31,537 bases of DNA from NCBI GenBank assembly GCA_947626155.1, contig CANQRC010000007.1, positions 1 through 31,537 on the forward strand, written 5' to 3'. The notes below the pieces were generated by a model. That model saw only the letters and a program-made list of their open reading frames with translations. It was not told the origin of the DNA and made no database searches. This stretch comes from an uncultured Clostridia bacterium. Its GTDB lineage: Bacteria > Bacillota > Clostridia > Christensenellales > UBA1242. Shown here piece by piece: positions 1 to 7,302 of the stretch (within the stretch, counting starts at the first letter, position 1; each line of letters opens with the position of its first letter). The position numbers were made by a program, and so were the translations under genes.

Positions 1-6
1 TCGGGG

Positions 7-35
7 TCCCCAAAAGTGCTTGCCACTTTTGGGGA
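7..35. repeat. Perfect hairpin near the left edge
   Basis: A 12-base stem (TCCCCAAAAGTG) pairs perfectly with its complement across a 5-base loop. No T-run follows, so it is not a standard intrinsic terminator. It lies in the non-coding stretch downstream of the fakA-like gene, beyond the repeat element at 119-208. The gene that may lie to the left is outside the window. Confidence 0.7.
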
Positions 36-66
36 AAAGGAGCGACCAAACATTCGGGCGCCGCTT

Positions 67-89
67 CTTGACACTTCGTGACAAGAACA
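67..89. repeat. Hairpin with a TTC loop
   Basis: TTCTTG and CAAGAA, then CAC and GTG, pair around a TTC loop with one A-A mismatch. Flanking GCGACC (about 43-48) and GGTCGC (about 103-108) could close a longer outer stem. Nested hairpins of this sort are also seen in the composite repeat at 17757-18048. Role unknown. Confidence 0.6.
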
Positions 90-118
90 AGCAATATGTG
101 CAGGTCGCGACGCGGGTT

Positions 119-208
119 CGTGGGGGAAACGAATTTTAGCGGTTAGAAAAAAACACAGCATTTGCTGTGTTTTTTCGTGTCCGCGTTAAGAAATTCTAGT
201 TGCCCCCG
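119..208 (-). repeat. Stop-codon-abutting inverted-terminal repeat element, copy 1
   Basis: About 90 bases. Read on the minus strand it starts directly after the TAG stop of the fakA-like gene with CGGGGGCAACTAGAATTTC and ends with the imperfect inverted partner TTCGTTTCCCCCACG. The middle holds a terminator-like hairpin, ACACAGCA / TGCTGTGT, with A and T runs on either side. Closely related copies lie at 3199-3288 and 17757-18048, and one end alone at 24543-24572. The element probably serves as the terminator of this gene. Whether it is mobile is inference. Confidence 0.8.
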
Positions 209-1843
209 CTATTCTAGAGAAACTAAATAGTAATACACCGGCTGGCCGCCGTTTGCAATGGTCACTTCACAGTCAGGATATTTCTTCGCCAAAGTCTCTT
301 GCAGTTTGTTTGCGTCGTCCTCGCGGATGTCCTCGCCATAGAACAAGGTGATGTTCATAACGCTATCATCAAACATGGTTTCAATCAGTTTTTCGGTGGT
401 TTCGCTGACCAAATTGCCTTTTGCAAGGATGGCCTTGTCGTCCAGACCAATAATTTCTCCCTTAGTGAGATCAAATCCGTCAACATGGGTGTCGCGAACA
501 GCATAAGTCACAGAGCCCGAGCGAACGCTCTTCATCGCTTCAAGCATGGCGTTTTTGTTCTCTTCCACAGAGGCGTCTGGGTTGAAAGTTATTGCCGCCG
601 AGATGCCCTCAGGAACGCTTTTTGTAGGGATTACAATCAAGTTTTTGCTTGTAACCTCGTTTGCCTGTTCAGCCGCAAGCGTGATGTTTTTGTTGTTTGG
701 GAAGACAAAAACATTTCTTGCAGGCACTTTTTCTGCAGCGTTGGCAATGTCCTCCGCGCTTGGGTTCATGGTTTGTCCGCCAACAATAATTTCGTCAACG
801 GTAAGTTCTTTAAAGATGTTTGCAAGCCCGTCGCCCGGAGCAACGGCAATCATTCCAATTTCTTTGCTTTCCTCAACCGCTTGAGCCTTTTTCTTGAGTT
901 CTCGGTTCTGCTCACGCATATTTTCAATCTTCAAATTGTAAAGTTCGCCAAGTTCCAAAGCGTAGCCAAGCGCCTTGTTTGGCTCATTTGTGTGAACGTG
1001 AACCTTCACAAGCGACAAATCCCCAATGCAAATGACGCTGTCGCCAATTTCCATGAGTTTTTCGCGAAGTTTGACAATGTCCGCCTCAGTGGTCTTTTTG
1101 AGCATATTGATAATCATATACTCGGTGCAGTAGCCATATTCAATGTCGCCAAGATTGTTGATGTCGGCAATGACGTCGTCCACAGTTTGAGGCTTGGTGT
1201 CGTCCTCAAAAGTGTATTCAAGGTCCTCTTCGCCTGCCAAGAAACGGTAAAATCCCGTGAAAATAACCAAAATTCCTCTTCCGCCGCTGTCCACAACGCC
1301 CGCTTTTTTCAAAACAGGCAACATTTCTGGCGTTTGTTTCAAGATTTCCTCACCGGTGTCAATCACTTTTTTGAGGAAAGTTTCAAAGTCGTCATGTTTT
1401 TTGGCAAGGCTAACCGCATTTTCTGCCATAACGCGAATAACGGTTAAAATTGTGCCTTCTTTTGGCTTTGTAACCGCCTTATATGCAATGGCTGCACCCT
1501 CTTGCATGGCCTTGGCAAAGTCTTTTGTGGTGACCTCTTTACAGTTTTTTGTCACCCCACAAAAGCCCTTGAAAATTTGGGAAGTAATAACGCCGCTGTT
1601 GCCTCTTGCACCGCGCAGTGCGCCCTTGGCAAACGCTTCTGAGAGGGAGGACATCTCGGTGTTCATACACTTATTGATTTCCCCAACGGCAGACTTCATA
1701 GTCAAAAACATATTTGTTCCCGTGTCTCCATCAGGAACGGGAAAAACGTTTAGACTATCTATATATTCTTTATTTTGTTCAAGCAGACTTACGCCTGCAA
1801 GCACCATCTTTTTGAAAGTTGCTCCATTAATACTTTTCTGCAT
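209..1843 (-). CDS. fakA: DAK2/DhaL-domain protein, fatty acid kinase FakA type (YloV)
   Basis: 544 residues, the usual length of the YloV/FakA family. The N-terminal DhaL-like ATP-binding domain carries the signature PVPDGDTGTN (residues 35-44) and GARGNSG (78-84). The middle contains the family-typical CTEYMI segment, and the C-terminal third resembles the FakB-contacting region. In studied Bacillota FakA phosphorylates fatty acids held by DegV-type FakB proteins and so feeds exogenous fatty acids into phospholipid synthesis in the cytoplasm. The ATG at 1843 is preceded by AGGAG. The gene starts 9 bases after the asp23 stop, so the two form one operon, a widely conserved pair that normally lies next to rpmB, as it does here. 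Its stop codon touches a repeat element (119-208). The family assignment is firm; the fatty acid kinase role is by homology. Confidence 0.93.
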   Translation of the reverse strand: MQKSINGATFKKMVLAGVSLLEQNKEYIDSLNVFPVPDGDTGTNMFLTMKSAVGEINKCMNTEMSSLSEAFAKGALRGARGNSGVITSQIFKGFCGVTKNCKEVTTKDFAKAMQEGAAIAYKAVTKPKEGTILTVIRVMAENAVSLAKKHDDFETFLKKVIDTGEEILKQTPEMLPVLKKAGVVDSGGRGILVIFTGFYRFLAGEEDLEYTFEDDTKPQTVDDVIADINNLGDIEYGYCTEYMIINMLKKTTEADIVKLREKLMEIGDSVICIGDLSLVKVHVHTNEPNKALGYALELGELYNLKIENMREQNRELKKKAQAVEESKEIGMIAVAPGDGLANIFKELTVDEIIVGGQTMNPSAEDIANAAEKVPARNVFVFPNNKNITLAAEQANEVTSKNLIVIPTKSVPEGISAAITFNPDASVEENKNAMLEAMKSVRSGSVTYAVRDTHVDGFDLTKGEIIGLDDKAILAKGNLVSETTEKLIETMFDDSVMNITLFYGEDIREDDANKLQETLAKKYPDCEVTIANGGQPVYYYLVSLE

Positions 1844-1852
1844 CTTATGCTC

Positions 1853-2203
1853 CTACACACAAACGCCGACAACATGGACATTGACTGTGTCAACAATCAT
1901 GCCCGTGAAATTCTCGACACTGTATTTAACTGATTTTTTTAGCGATTCTGCCACCGCACTGATAGACACACCGTATTTGAGAATGCAGTGGATGTCAATA
2001 AAAATACGGTTGTCAATGTGGCTAACGGTTATGCCGCGAGAGTATCTTTCTTTTTTAAAAAACTCCCTTGCACTGTCCTTGAAGTTTTTGGCAACAAGGT
2101 CAACAACGCCATAGCAATCTAACGCAACAAAACCAGCAACCGTGCGAATTGCACTGTCGCTGATTGAAAGATTTCCATAGTAGTTGTTTGTATCAACAGT
2201 CAA
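1853..2203 (-). CDS. asp23: Asp23/Gls24 family envelope-stress protein (YloU)
   Basis: 116 residues beginning TVDTNNYYGNLSIS after the start, with the family core VAGFVALDCYGVVDLV and RGITVSHIDNRIFIDIHCILKYG. Asp23-family proteins are small membrane-associated or cytoplasmic proteins linked to cell-envelope homeostasis; this one is the YloU type paired with the FakA/YloV kinase. The start is TTG at 2203 rather than an ATG farther upstream: GGGAGG lies 5 bases before the TTG, and the family normally begins at this point. The longer reading frame would add 16 hydrophobic residues that overlap the promoter leader. A sigma-A-like promoter lies at 2243-2271. Confidence 0.9.
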   Translation of the reverse strand: MTVDTNNYYGNLSISDSAIRTVAGFVALDCYGVVDLVAKNFKDSAREFFKKERYSRGITVSHIDNRIFIDIHCILKYGVSISAVAESLKKSVKYSVENFTGMIVDTVNVHVVGVCV

Positions 2204-2242
2204 GAGAGCCTCCCTTGCATATTTAAAATATATCGCAATAAT

Positions 2243-2271
2243 ATAATACAACTTTTAAATCAATTTGACAA
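2243..2271 (-). promoter_or_regulatory. Promoter of asp23-fakA
   Basis: On the minus strand TTGTCA, 17 bases, TATTAT. The predicted transcript starts near 2236, about 33 bases before the TTG start. Confidence 0.6.
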
Positions 2272-2352
2272 GCAATTTAATAAATTTTTCAAAAACTTAA
2301 TAAAATTATATGCAAAAAAGAAAAAATTTAGGAGTAAAGTGTCAAAAAACAG

Positions 2353-2381
2353 TTGATTTTTTAAAATAGATGTGTTATTAT
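2353..2381 (+). promoter_or_regulatory. Promoter of rpmB
   Basis: TTGATT, exactly 17 bases, TATTAT, with the expected transcript start near 2388. It is divergent from the asp23 promoter about 80 bases away. Confidence 0.65.
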
Positions 2382-2415
2382 AAACCCGCAAAATATAAAT
2401 TTAAGGAGAAGTAAA

Positions 2416-2595
2416 ATGAGCAGAGTATGTGAAGTGTGCGGAAAAGGAAAGATGGATGGCAAAACTGTCAGCCACGCAAACAACAAAGCACCAAGAAAAT
2501 ATAATGTAAATTTGCAGACAACTGAAATTGATGGCAAGCGCGTAAGGGCCTGCACAAAGTGTATCAAAACTGCCAAAAAGAACAGCGCAAACTAA
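2416..2595 (+). CDS. rpmB: 50S ribosomal protein L28
   Basis: 59 residues, the normal size for bacterial L28. It has the C+ (zinc-ribbon) form: CEVCGKG (Cys5, Cys8) and CTKC (Cys46, Cys49), with the typical VSHANNKAPRKYNVNLQ core and the basic tail KTAKKNSAN. It is a structural protein of the large ribosomal subunit. The ATG follows AAGGAG by 7 bases. The position divergent from asp23-fakA is the classical synteny. The C+ form implies zinc dependence; many Bacillota also carry a cysteine-free paralogue under Zur control, which cannot be judged from this window. Confidence 0.96.
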   Translation: MSRVCEVCGKGKMDGKTVSHANNKAPRKYNVNLQTTEIDGKRVRACTKCIKTAKKNSAN

Positions 2596-2611
2596 TTTAA
2601 CATAACAAAAG

Positions 2612-2640
2612 AACAGCAGAAAATTTCTGCTGTTTTTTTA
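2612..2640 (+). terminator. Intrinsic terminator of rpmB
   Basis: AACAGCAGAAA pairs with TTTCTGCTGTT and is followed by a run of T, 17 bases after the rpmB stop. Confidence 0.9.
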
Positions 2641-2726
2641 TTTCTCCCCTGCCGCGCCCCGCTGTCGCCCTGTCCTAATGCCGTCTTTCTGAACGCCCTC
2701 CCGCTGTCATCCTGTTTTTTCTTTGC

Positions 2727-3030
2727 TGTCATTCTGAGGCGTAGCCGAAGAATCTCAACCACTTGTCTTCGAAGCCAAACCCTCGCCCTCAACACCACCG
2801 CCTGCTGTCATTCTGCTGCTCTTCTGCTGTCATGCTGCCACTCTCCTGCTGTCATTCTGAGGCGTAGCCGAAGAATCTCAACCGCACCCCGTCACCATTG
2901 TCGCTCTACCACTCTGTGCTGTCTTCCTGCTTTTATGTTGTCATTCTGAACGAAGTGAAGAATCTCAACCTCTTGTCTTCGAAGTCCCGCCCGAGATTCT
3001 TCGCTCCACTCCGTTCCGCTCAGAATGACA
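2727..3030. repeat. Cluster of REP-like palindromic repeats (four copies)
   Basis: Copies of the unit TGTCATTCTGA...GAAGAATCTC at 2727-2756, 2850-2879 and 2939-2966, and one inverted at 2993-3030. The last two face each other and could fold as one long hairpin. Partial or decayed CTGTCAT fragments lie between them. The whole stretch 2641-3198 has no believable gene: open frames there run through the repeats and lack ribosome binding sites. Confidence 0.85.
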
Positions 3031-3123
3031 GCCGGGCGGTTGCTAAGATTGACAGCGGGCGGCTTTTTATCATACTGCATTACTAAGCAATCTCTCTGAC
3101 GGGCTTTCAATATCTCAAACCCC

Positions 3124-3175
3124 GCCATAAAATTTTGGAGAGAAAGGGCTTTGCCTGCTCTTCAAAATTTTATGG
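3124..3175. repeat. Hairpin inside the shared flank of repeat copy 2
   Basis: GCCATAAAATTTTG plus GAGAG pairs with CTCTTCAAAATTTTATGGC, a stem of nearly 19 bases around a loop of about 15. The right arm, about 3155-3198, recurs at 17713-17756 next to repeat copy 3, where the left arm is missing. Confidence 0.75.
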
Positions 3176-3198
3176 CACTTATTGAGTGGAAGAGGGCC

Positions 3199-3288
3199 CG
3201 CGGGGGAAACGGATTTTAGCGGTTAGAAAAAACACAGCGTTTGCTTGTTTTTCGTGTCCGCGTTAAGAAATTCTAGTGTCCCCCGCGC
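3199..3288 (-). repeat. Stop-codon-abutting inverted-terminal repeat element, copy 2
   Basis: 90 bases. On the minus strand it begins right after the TGA of the broken flavin oxidoreductase gene with GCGCGGGGGACACTAGAATT and ends AATCCGTTTCCCCCGCG. The outer bases CGCGGGGGA are a perfect terminal inverted repeat. The central ACACAGC hairpin is degraded compared with copy 1. Confidence 0.85.
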
Positions 3289-5296
3289 TCAGATTTTTTC
3301 AGCAATTTCCCACGCGCGCCAAATGACCGTGCGAAGGTTTCCAACTTCGTAAGCATCACCCACAAGGTGAACGTGCCTGCCCGCCTTTGCTATTGGAGCA
3401 GGATTATAGCCAATTGCGGTTATCACGCTGTCTGCCTTAACCTCTTTGACGCCTTCTTTTGTCTTTAAAACAACCTTTCCCTTTTGAATTTCTTGGCAGA
3501 AGGTTTCAAGATAAACAGGAACTTTGTTTGTTTTGAAATAGTCTTTCAAATAGGAAGAGTTTGCCATGCAAAGCCCGTTTGAAATCATCAGGTCATTTTG
3601 CGCCTCAACAATAACAGGTTTTTTGCCCTGCAAATGGAGGTCATAGGCAATTTCGCAGCCAGAAAGTCCGCCGCCAATCACCACAACATTTTCTCCAACT
3701 TTCTTGCCAAGCAAATAGTCAACCGCCTCAATGGAGTTTTCAATTCCCTTGATGTTCAAGCGCTTTGGCTTTGAGCCTGTTGCAACAACAATTTCGTCGG
3801 CATCAAGGCTTTTGAGGTCAGTCACCTCGGTGTTGAACTTAACTTCAATTCCAAGCGCAGCAACCTTTCGCCTCTCCCACTCAATAAGCGCGCGGTCCTT
3901 TTCCTTAAATTTAGGCGCAGCGGCCGCAATAAACACGCCGCCAAGTTTGTCGGTCTTCTCATAAATTGTAACTTTGTGACCCCTCATGGTTGCCACAATT
4001 GCAACTTCCATTCCGCCAATTCCGCCGCCAATAACTGCCACTTTCTTTGGCTTTTTGGCAGGCTTGATGTCATATTTCCCACCGTCCATCGTCATTGGGT
4101 TCAAGGCACATCTGGACATATGGATGCTATCCGCCATAGAGCAAGCGTTTGCCACGCCTTTATAGTGCGACATTGCAAGGCAAGCGTTGTGGCAGCAGAT
4201 GCAAGGCTTAATCTCGTCCATTCTGCCTTCCATGAGCTTTGTAACCCATTCTGGGTCAACCAAAAATGGCTTTTGCGGCAGTGGCTGGGTCCATTCTTCC
4301 GGCGCAAACCACAGGCGCGTTTGTAAACTTTCTGATGTGAGCAACATCTTCCAAATTGCAGTTTGTTGGCATATATGCAGGTGGATGAGCCCAATACCAA
4401 GCATCATAAGTGCCGTTGTCGGCGTCGAACATATCATAGCCCGCCTCTTCAAGATATTTGATGGCCTTTTCGCTCTCTTCCATGTTTCTTCCAACCTCTT
4501 TGTATTCCTCGCCAGGCATTGCGCCCTCGCAGAAGCCTTTTGTCTTGCTGACAACAGAATATCTCAGCGAAACAGGATAGTCCTCTCCGCAAGCGGCCTT
4601 GATTGCCTTAACAACATCAGTGGCAAAGCGGAAACGATTTTCAAAACTTCCGCCATATTCGTCGTCGCGGTGATTTGTGTATTCGGTGCAGAATTGGTCC
4701 AAAAGATAGCCCTCGTGAACGGCGTGAATTTCCACTCCATCAACCCCTGCCTCCTTGCATTTTAGGGCGGTTTTTGCAAACGCATTAATCATCTTGTGAA
4801 TTTCTTTTACGGTGATTTGCCTGCAAGTGCAGCCCTCGGCCCAGCGCGAAGGAAGTTCGCTTGGCGAAGCGCACAAATATTGGATGTCAAAGATAGGTTT
4901 TACAAGTTTTCCAAGAAATTTGTTTTTCAGCATTGGCACAAACTTGTTTGGCACAGAAAACGAACGCCCAAAGCCGGCAGTCAGTTGCACAAAAAGTTTT
5001 GCGCCCGTCTTGTGGAACTCTTCCATATAAGTTTTAAGTTTTCTAAAAGCGCCATTTGCTTTGTAAAGCCAAGCGCCTCCCATCAAATTCCTAAGTGGCG
5101 CAATGCCAGGAATGATGAGCCCAGCGTTGTTTTTTGCAATGTCCATAAAGAATGCTGCCGCGTCCTTGTCGAAGTGGTGTGGCTCCATCCAGCCAAAAAG
5201 TGATGTGCCTCCCATTGGGCAAACCACAACCCTGTTTTTAATTTCCACATTGCCAATTTTCCAAGGCGTGAAAAGTGGCTCAAATTTCTTTTCCAT
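3289..5296 (-). pseudogene. NADH:flavin oxidoreductase / 2,4-dienoyl-CoA reductase family (FadH/BaiCD type), frameshifted
   Basis: The 5' part (5296 down to about 4262) encodes an Old-Yellow-Enzyme-type TIM barrel with FMN and substrate motifs such as GVEIHAVHEGYLLDQF and EYGGSFENRFRF. The 3' part (about 4268 down to 3289) encodes a 4Fe-4S site (PCICCHNAC), then an FAD/NAD(P)-binding domain with AVIGGGIGGME and VVIGGGLSGCE. The two parts are in different frames. Frame one reads ATAAKAIFG and stops at 4256-4258; the other reads KPFLVDPEWV. In relatives about 10 to 15 residues, with a GxGRP motif, lie between these points, so the break looks like a short out-of-frame deletion, not a one-base error. 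Such enzymes reduce enoyl-type double bonds. The start has AGGAGG and a good promoter (5317-5346), so transcription may persist. An assembly error is possible. Confidence 0.82.
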
Positions 5297-5316
5297 AAAA
5301 CCTCCTATTTAGTTTG

Positions 5317-5346
5317 ATTTTAAGGCAATTTCGCCCTCCCTGTCAA
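5317..5346 (-). promoter_or_regulatory. Promoter of the flavin oxidoreductase gene
   Basis: On the minus strand TTGACA (5341-5346), 18 bases, TAAAAT (5317-5322), followed by AGGAGG before the ATG at 5296. Confidence 0.65.
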
Positions 5347-5359
5347 GCAATTTTTGATA

Positions 5360-5388
5360 TTGACAAAATTTTCAAAGTATGTTATCAT
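5360..5388 (+). promoter_or_regulatory. Promoter placed so that the mRNA starts at the ATG
   Basis: Consensus TTGACA (5360-5365), 17 bases, TATCAT (5383-5388). Only 6 bases separate the -10 box from the ATG at 5395, so the expected first base of the mRNA is the A of the start codon. No Shine-Dalgarno sequence is present. Confidence 0.7.
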
Positions 5389-5394
5389 TATCAT

Positions 5395-6132
5395 ATGAAT
5401 GAAAATACATTCAAACATTTGTTTACAAATTTAGATTTTGAAAGCGTCGAGGCGGATAGAGATGTTTTTTTTGAAAGTCTCGTTTCTTATGACCTGCTTT
5501 CTGATTCTCAGAAAAAAGCTTTTGAGAATGAATATATCCTCACATTTTTCAGGAGATTTGCAGATGCCGACGGCTATGAATATGTAATGAAAAATCTGCC
5601 ATATTTCAAGGTAAAACAGTTTGCAAAAGAAATTGACATCACGCCATCTTTTGTGCGCGTGACAAACTCAAGGGGTCAAACTTTCACCCTGCTAAAACTT
5701 TCCGAGGTCTTTCCAGAACTTTTGGATAAACTTCCAAATTTGGAAAACGAAAAGCGCACGGGAATGTGCCACTATGGCTCAATGATGCTTGCCACAATCT
5801 GCGAAGAGAAGACTTTGAAACTTGTAACCGGCTACATCTCGGGCAAAAGCGAAAAATCAAAATATCTTCACACCTGGACACAGTTCACCGCTTTTGGCAA
5901 GCCTTATGTTATGGACTACACCCTAAACCTGCTTATGAAAAGGGAGGAATATTTCTCCTTGCTCGGCGTTAAGGAGGTTCTTTGCACCATCACAAGGCAA
6001 CAGTATTTGGAAGATAGAAAACTTTTTGATAAGTATGACATCATCAAAGGCCTCGGCTCAAAGGGCTATTTGACCTTCCGCCATGAGGTGATGAGAGAAT
6101 ATCAAAAACTTGACAACCTAGAGAAAAAATAA
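5395..6132 (+). CDS. Transglutaminase-like (Cys-His-Asp) protein, function unknown
   Basis: 245 residues with no signal peptide or membrane segment, so probably cytoplasmic. I do not recognise a named family. The spacing of GMCHYGSMMLA (Cys125), YLHTWTQF (His159) and YVMDYTLN (Asp174) fits the Cys-His-Asp triad of the transglutaminase-like/papain-like fold: Cys at a helix start, His followed by a strand with Trp, then Asp before Thr. That is inference from pattern only. The first 27 codons of the longest frame are rejected because they overlap the promoter; the ATG at 5395 lies 6 bases after the -10 box and there is no ribosome binding site, so the mRNA is probably leaderless. The gene stands alone between a divergent oxidoreductase remnant and a tRNA. 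No terminator is obvious before the tRNA promoter. Confidence 0.8.
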   Translation: MNENTFKHLFTNLDFESVEADRDVFFESLVSYDLLSDSQKKAFENEYILTFFRRFADADGYEYVMKNLPYFKVKQFAKEIDITPSFVRVTNSRGQTFTLLKLSEVFPELLDKLPNLENEKRTGMCHYGSMMLATICEEKTLKLVTGYISGKSEKSKYLHTWTQFTAFGKPYVMDYTLNLLMKREEYFSLLGVKEVLCTITRQQYLEDRKLFDKYDIIKGLGSKGYLTFRHEVMREYQKLDNLEKK

Positions 6133-6161
6133 ATAATTTTTGATTTTTGTTTAAATAATCT

Positions 6162-6190
6162 TTGAAAAAACAAACAAAATGTGTTATACT
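6162..6190 (+). promoter_or_regulatory. Promoter of tRNA-Arg
   Basis: TTGAAA (6162-6167), 17 bases, TATACT (6185-6190), ten bases before the first base of the tRNA. Confidence 0.75.
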
Positions 6191-6199
6191 CAAACCGAT

Positions 6200-6275
6200 G
6201 ACCTCGTAGTAAAACAGGATATTACGGAGCCCTCCTAAGGCTTTGTTCCGGGTTCGAGTCCCAGCGGGGTCACCA
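6200..6275 (+). tRNA. tRNA-Arg (anticodon CCU)
   Basis: A 76-base cloverleaf with encoded CCA. Acceptor stem GACCTCG pairs with CGGGGTC (one T-G pair); D stem GTAA/TTAC with the GG of the D loop present; anticodon stem GAGCC/GGCTT holds loop CTCCTAA, anticodon CCT, which reads AGG; T arm CCGGG-TTCGAGT-CCCAG has one C-A mismatch. It has its own promoter and terminator. The short AT-paired D stem is slightly unusual. It lies a short distance before an AT-rich accessory region, but no duplicated tRNA 3' end was found. Confidence 0.94.
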
Positions 6276-6303
6276 AAATCCACAACTTATGTGGATTTTT
6301 TTG
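6276..6303 (+). terminator. Intrinsic terminator of tRNA-Arg
   Basis: AATCCACA, loop ACTT, then TGTGGATT and a T-run, directly after the CCA end. Confidence 0.88.
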
Positions 6304-6332
6304 TTAAGCAAAAAAGAATAAGCAATTTTTGC

Positions 6333-6361
6333 TTGTTTTTAGCCTCCAAATAGTGTAGAAT
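6333..6361 (+). promoter_or_regulatory. Promoter of the ATP-grasp gene
   Basis: TTGTTT (6333-6338), 17 bases, TAGAAT (6356-6361), ten bases before GGAGG and the ATG at 6379. Confidence 0.5.
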
Positions 6362-6378
6362 TTAGTGTCGGAGGCAAA

Positions 6379-7267
6379 ATGAAGGGACTAATTCTTAAAA
6401 ACGCTTATTGGACGGACAAAAGTCGGGCTTCACAAATAGAAGATTTAAAAGCTGAATTTAATAAGCTCGGGGTCACAATTGATGTTTTTGATTGCGATTT
6501 TTTCTGTCAAATAGATGAAAATGGAGGCTTGAAAACTGCGGTTTCTGGCTATGATTTCTGCGTGTTTTTGGACAAAGATAAATACATCTCAAAAATTGTC
6601 GAAAAAAACAGGCCTGCGGCTTTTCAATTCCTCCAAAGCAATTGAGATTTGTGATGACAAAGTCACAACTTTCATTGAACTTTCCGGTCACAACATCCCA
6701 ATGCCAAAGACAATTCCGGGGCTTTTGTGTTTTCACAAGGATGCAATAATTCCTCAAGAAAGGGTTGACAAAATTGAGAAAGAACTTGGCTATCCCCTTG
6801 TTGTAAAGGGCAGTTATGGCTCCCTTGGAAGCGCTGTTTACAAAATTGACAACCGCACGCAACTTGAAGAGATTATGGAAAAATTAAAGTGCCGCCCGCA
6901 CCTTTTTCAAAGATATGTGGCCTCGTCATTTGGCAAAGACATTCGAATACTTGTAATTGGTGGCAAAATGGTGTGTGGCTATATGCGCAAAAGCGAAAAC
7001 GACTTCCGCTCAAACTTGGCTCTTGGCGGAAAGGGTTATAAAATTAAAATCCCAAAACAGGCGCAAAAAATTGCAGAAAACGCCGCCCAAATTTTGAACC
7101 TTGACTATTGCGGCGTGGACATTTTGTTTGATGAAGACGGCTTCAAACTTTGCGAAGTGAATTCAAACGCCTATTTTGACGGCTCGCAATCCACAACCGG
7201 CATAAATGTCGCCCGCCACTACGCCAAATACATAACCAAAACCCTTTCCTCACCCCACTCAATTTAA
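6379..7267 (+). pseudogene. RimK-like ATP-grasp ligase, frameshifted in an A7 run
   Basis: Two overlapping frames make one protein of about 295 residues. The first runs from the ATG at 6379 (GGAGG before it) through ISKIVEK and then drifts into unrelated residues, stopping at 6643-6645. The second frame gives TGLRLFNSSKAIEICDDK, the ATP-grasp loop YPLVVKGSYGSLGSAVY, the segment DIRILVIGGKMVCGYM and the metal-binding end YCGVDILFDEDGFKLCEVN. The switch falls at 6602-6608, where GTCG is followed by seven A; six A would restore the frame. RimK-type enzymes join amino acids such as glutamate to a peptide or cofactor with ATP; the substrate here is unknown. The break may be a sequencing error, a true mutation, or a slippage site. 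All catalytic segments are otherwise intact, so recent loss or an error is more likely than old decay. Confidence 0.85.
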
Positions 7268-7271
7268 ACAC

Positions 7272-7302
7272 AAAAAAGACGGCTTGCTTAGTCGTCTTTT
7301 TT
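7272..7302. terminator. Bidirectional terminator between convergent genes
   Basis: AAAAAAGACG pairs with CGTCTTTTTT around an 11-base loop. It serves the ATP-grasp gene on the plus strand and the gene ending at 7288 on the minus strand, whose stop codon lies in the loop. Confidence 0.85.

Noticed and set aside
299..2114. Long plus-strand frames of 382 and 285 codons opposite the fakA-like and asp23 genes
   Set aside because: They lie antisense to well-supported genes, have no ribosome binding site and give low-complexity Phe/Cys-rich proteins without motifs.
2592..3128. Short frames in the repeat cluster after rpmB
   Set aside because: They are translations of palindromic repeats and have no Shine-Dalgarno.
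4254..4275. Programmed ribosomal frameshift in the flavin oxidoreductase
   Set aside because: Residues expected at the join appear to be missing, so a shift alone would not restore the family sequence; a deletion explains it better.
4268..4554. First 95 codons of the frame that encodes the 3' half of the flavin oxidoreductase, as a separate gene start
   Set aside because: These codons are out of frame with the conserved barrel domain encoded by the same DNA and match nothing; the true protein switches frame at about 4262-4268.
6044..6283. Minus-strand frame over the tRNA
   Set aside because: It is the reverse complement of a convincing tRNA-Arg with promoter and terminator.
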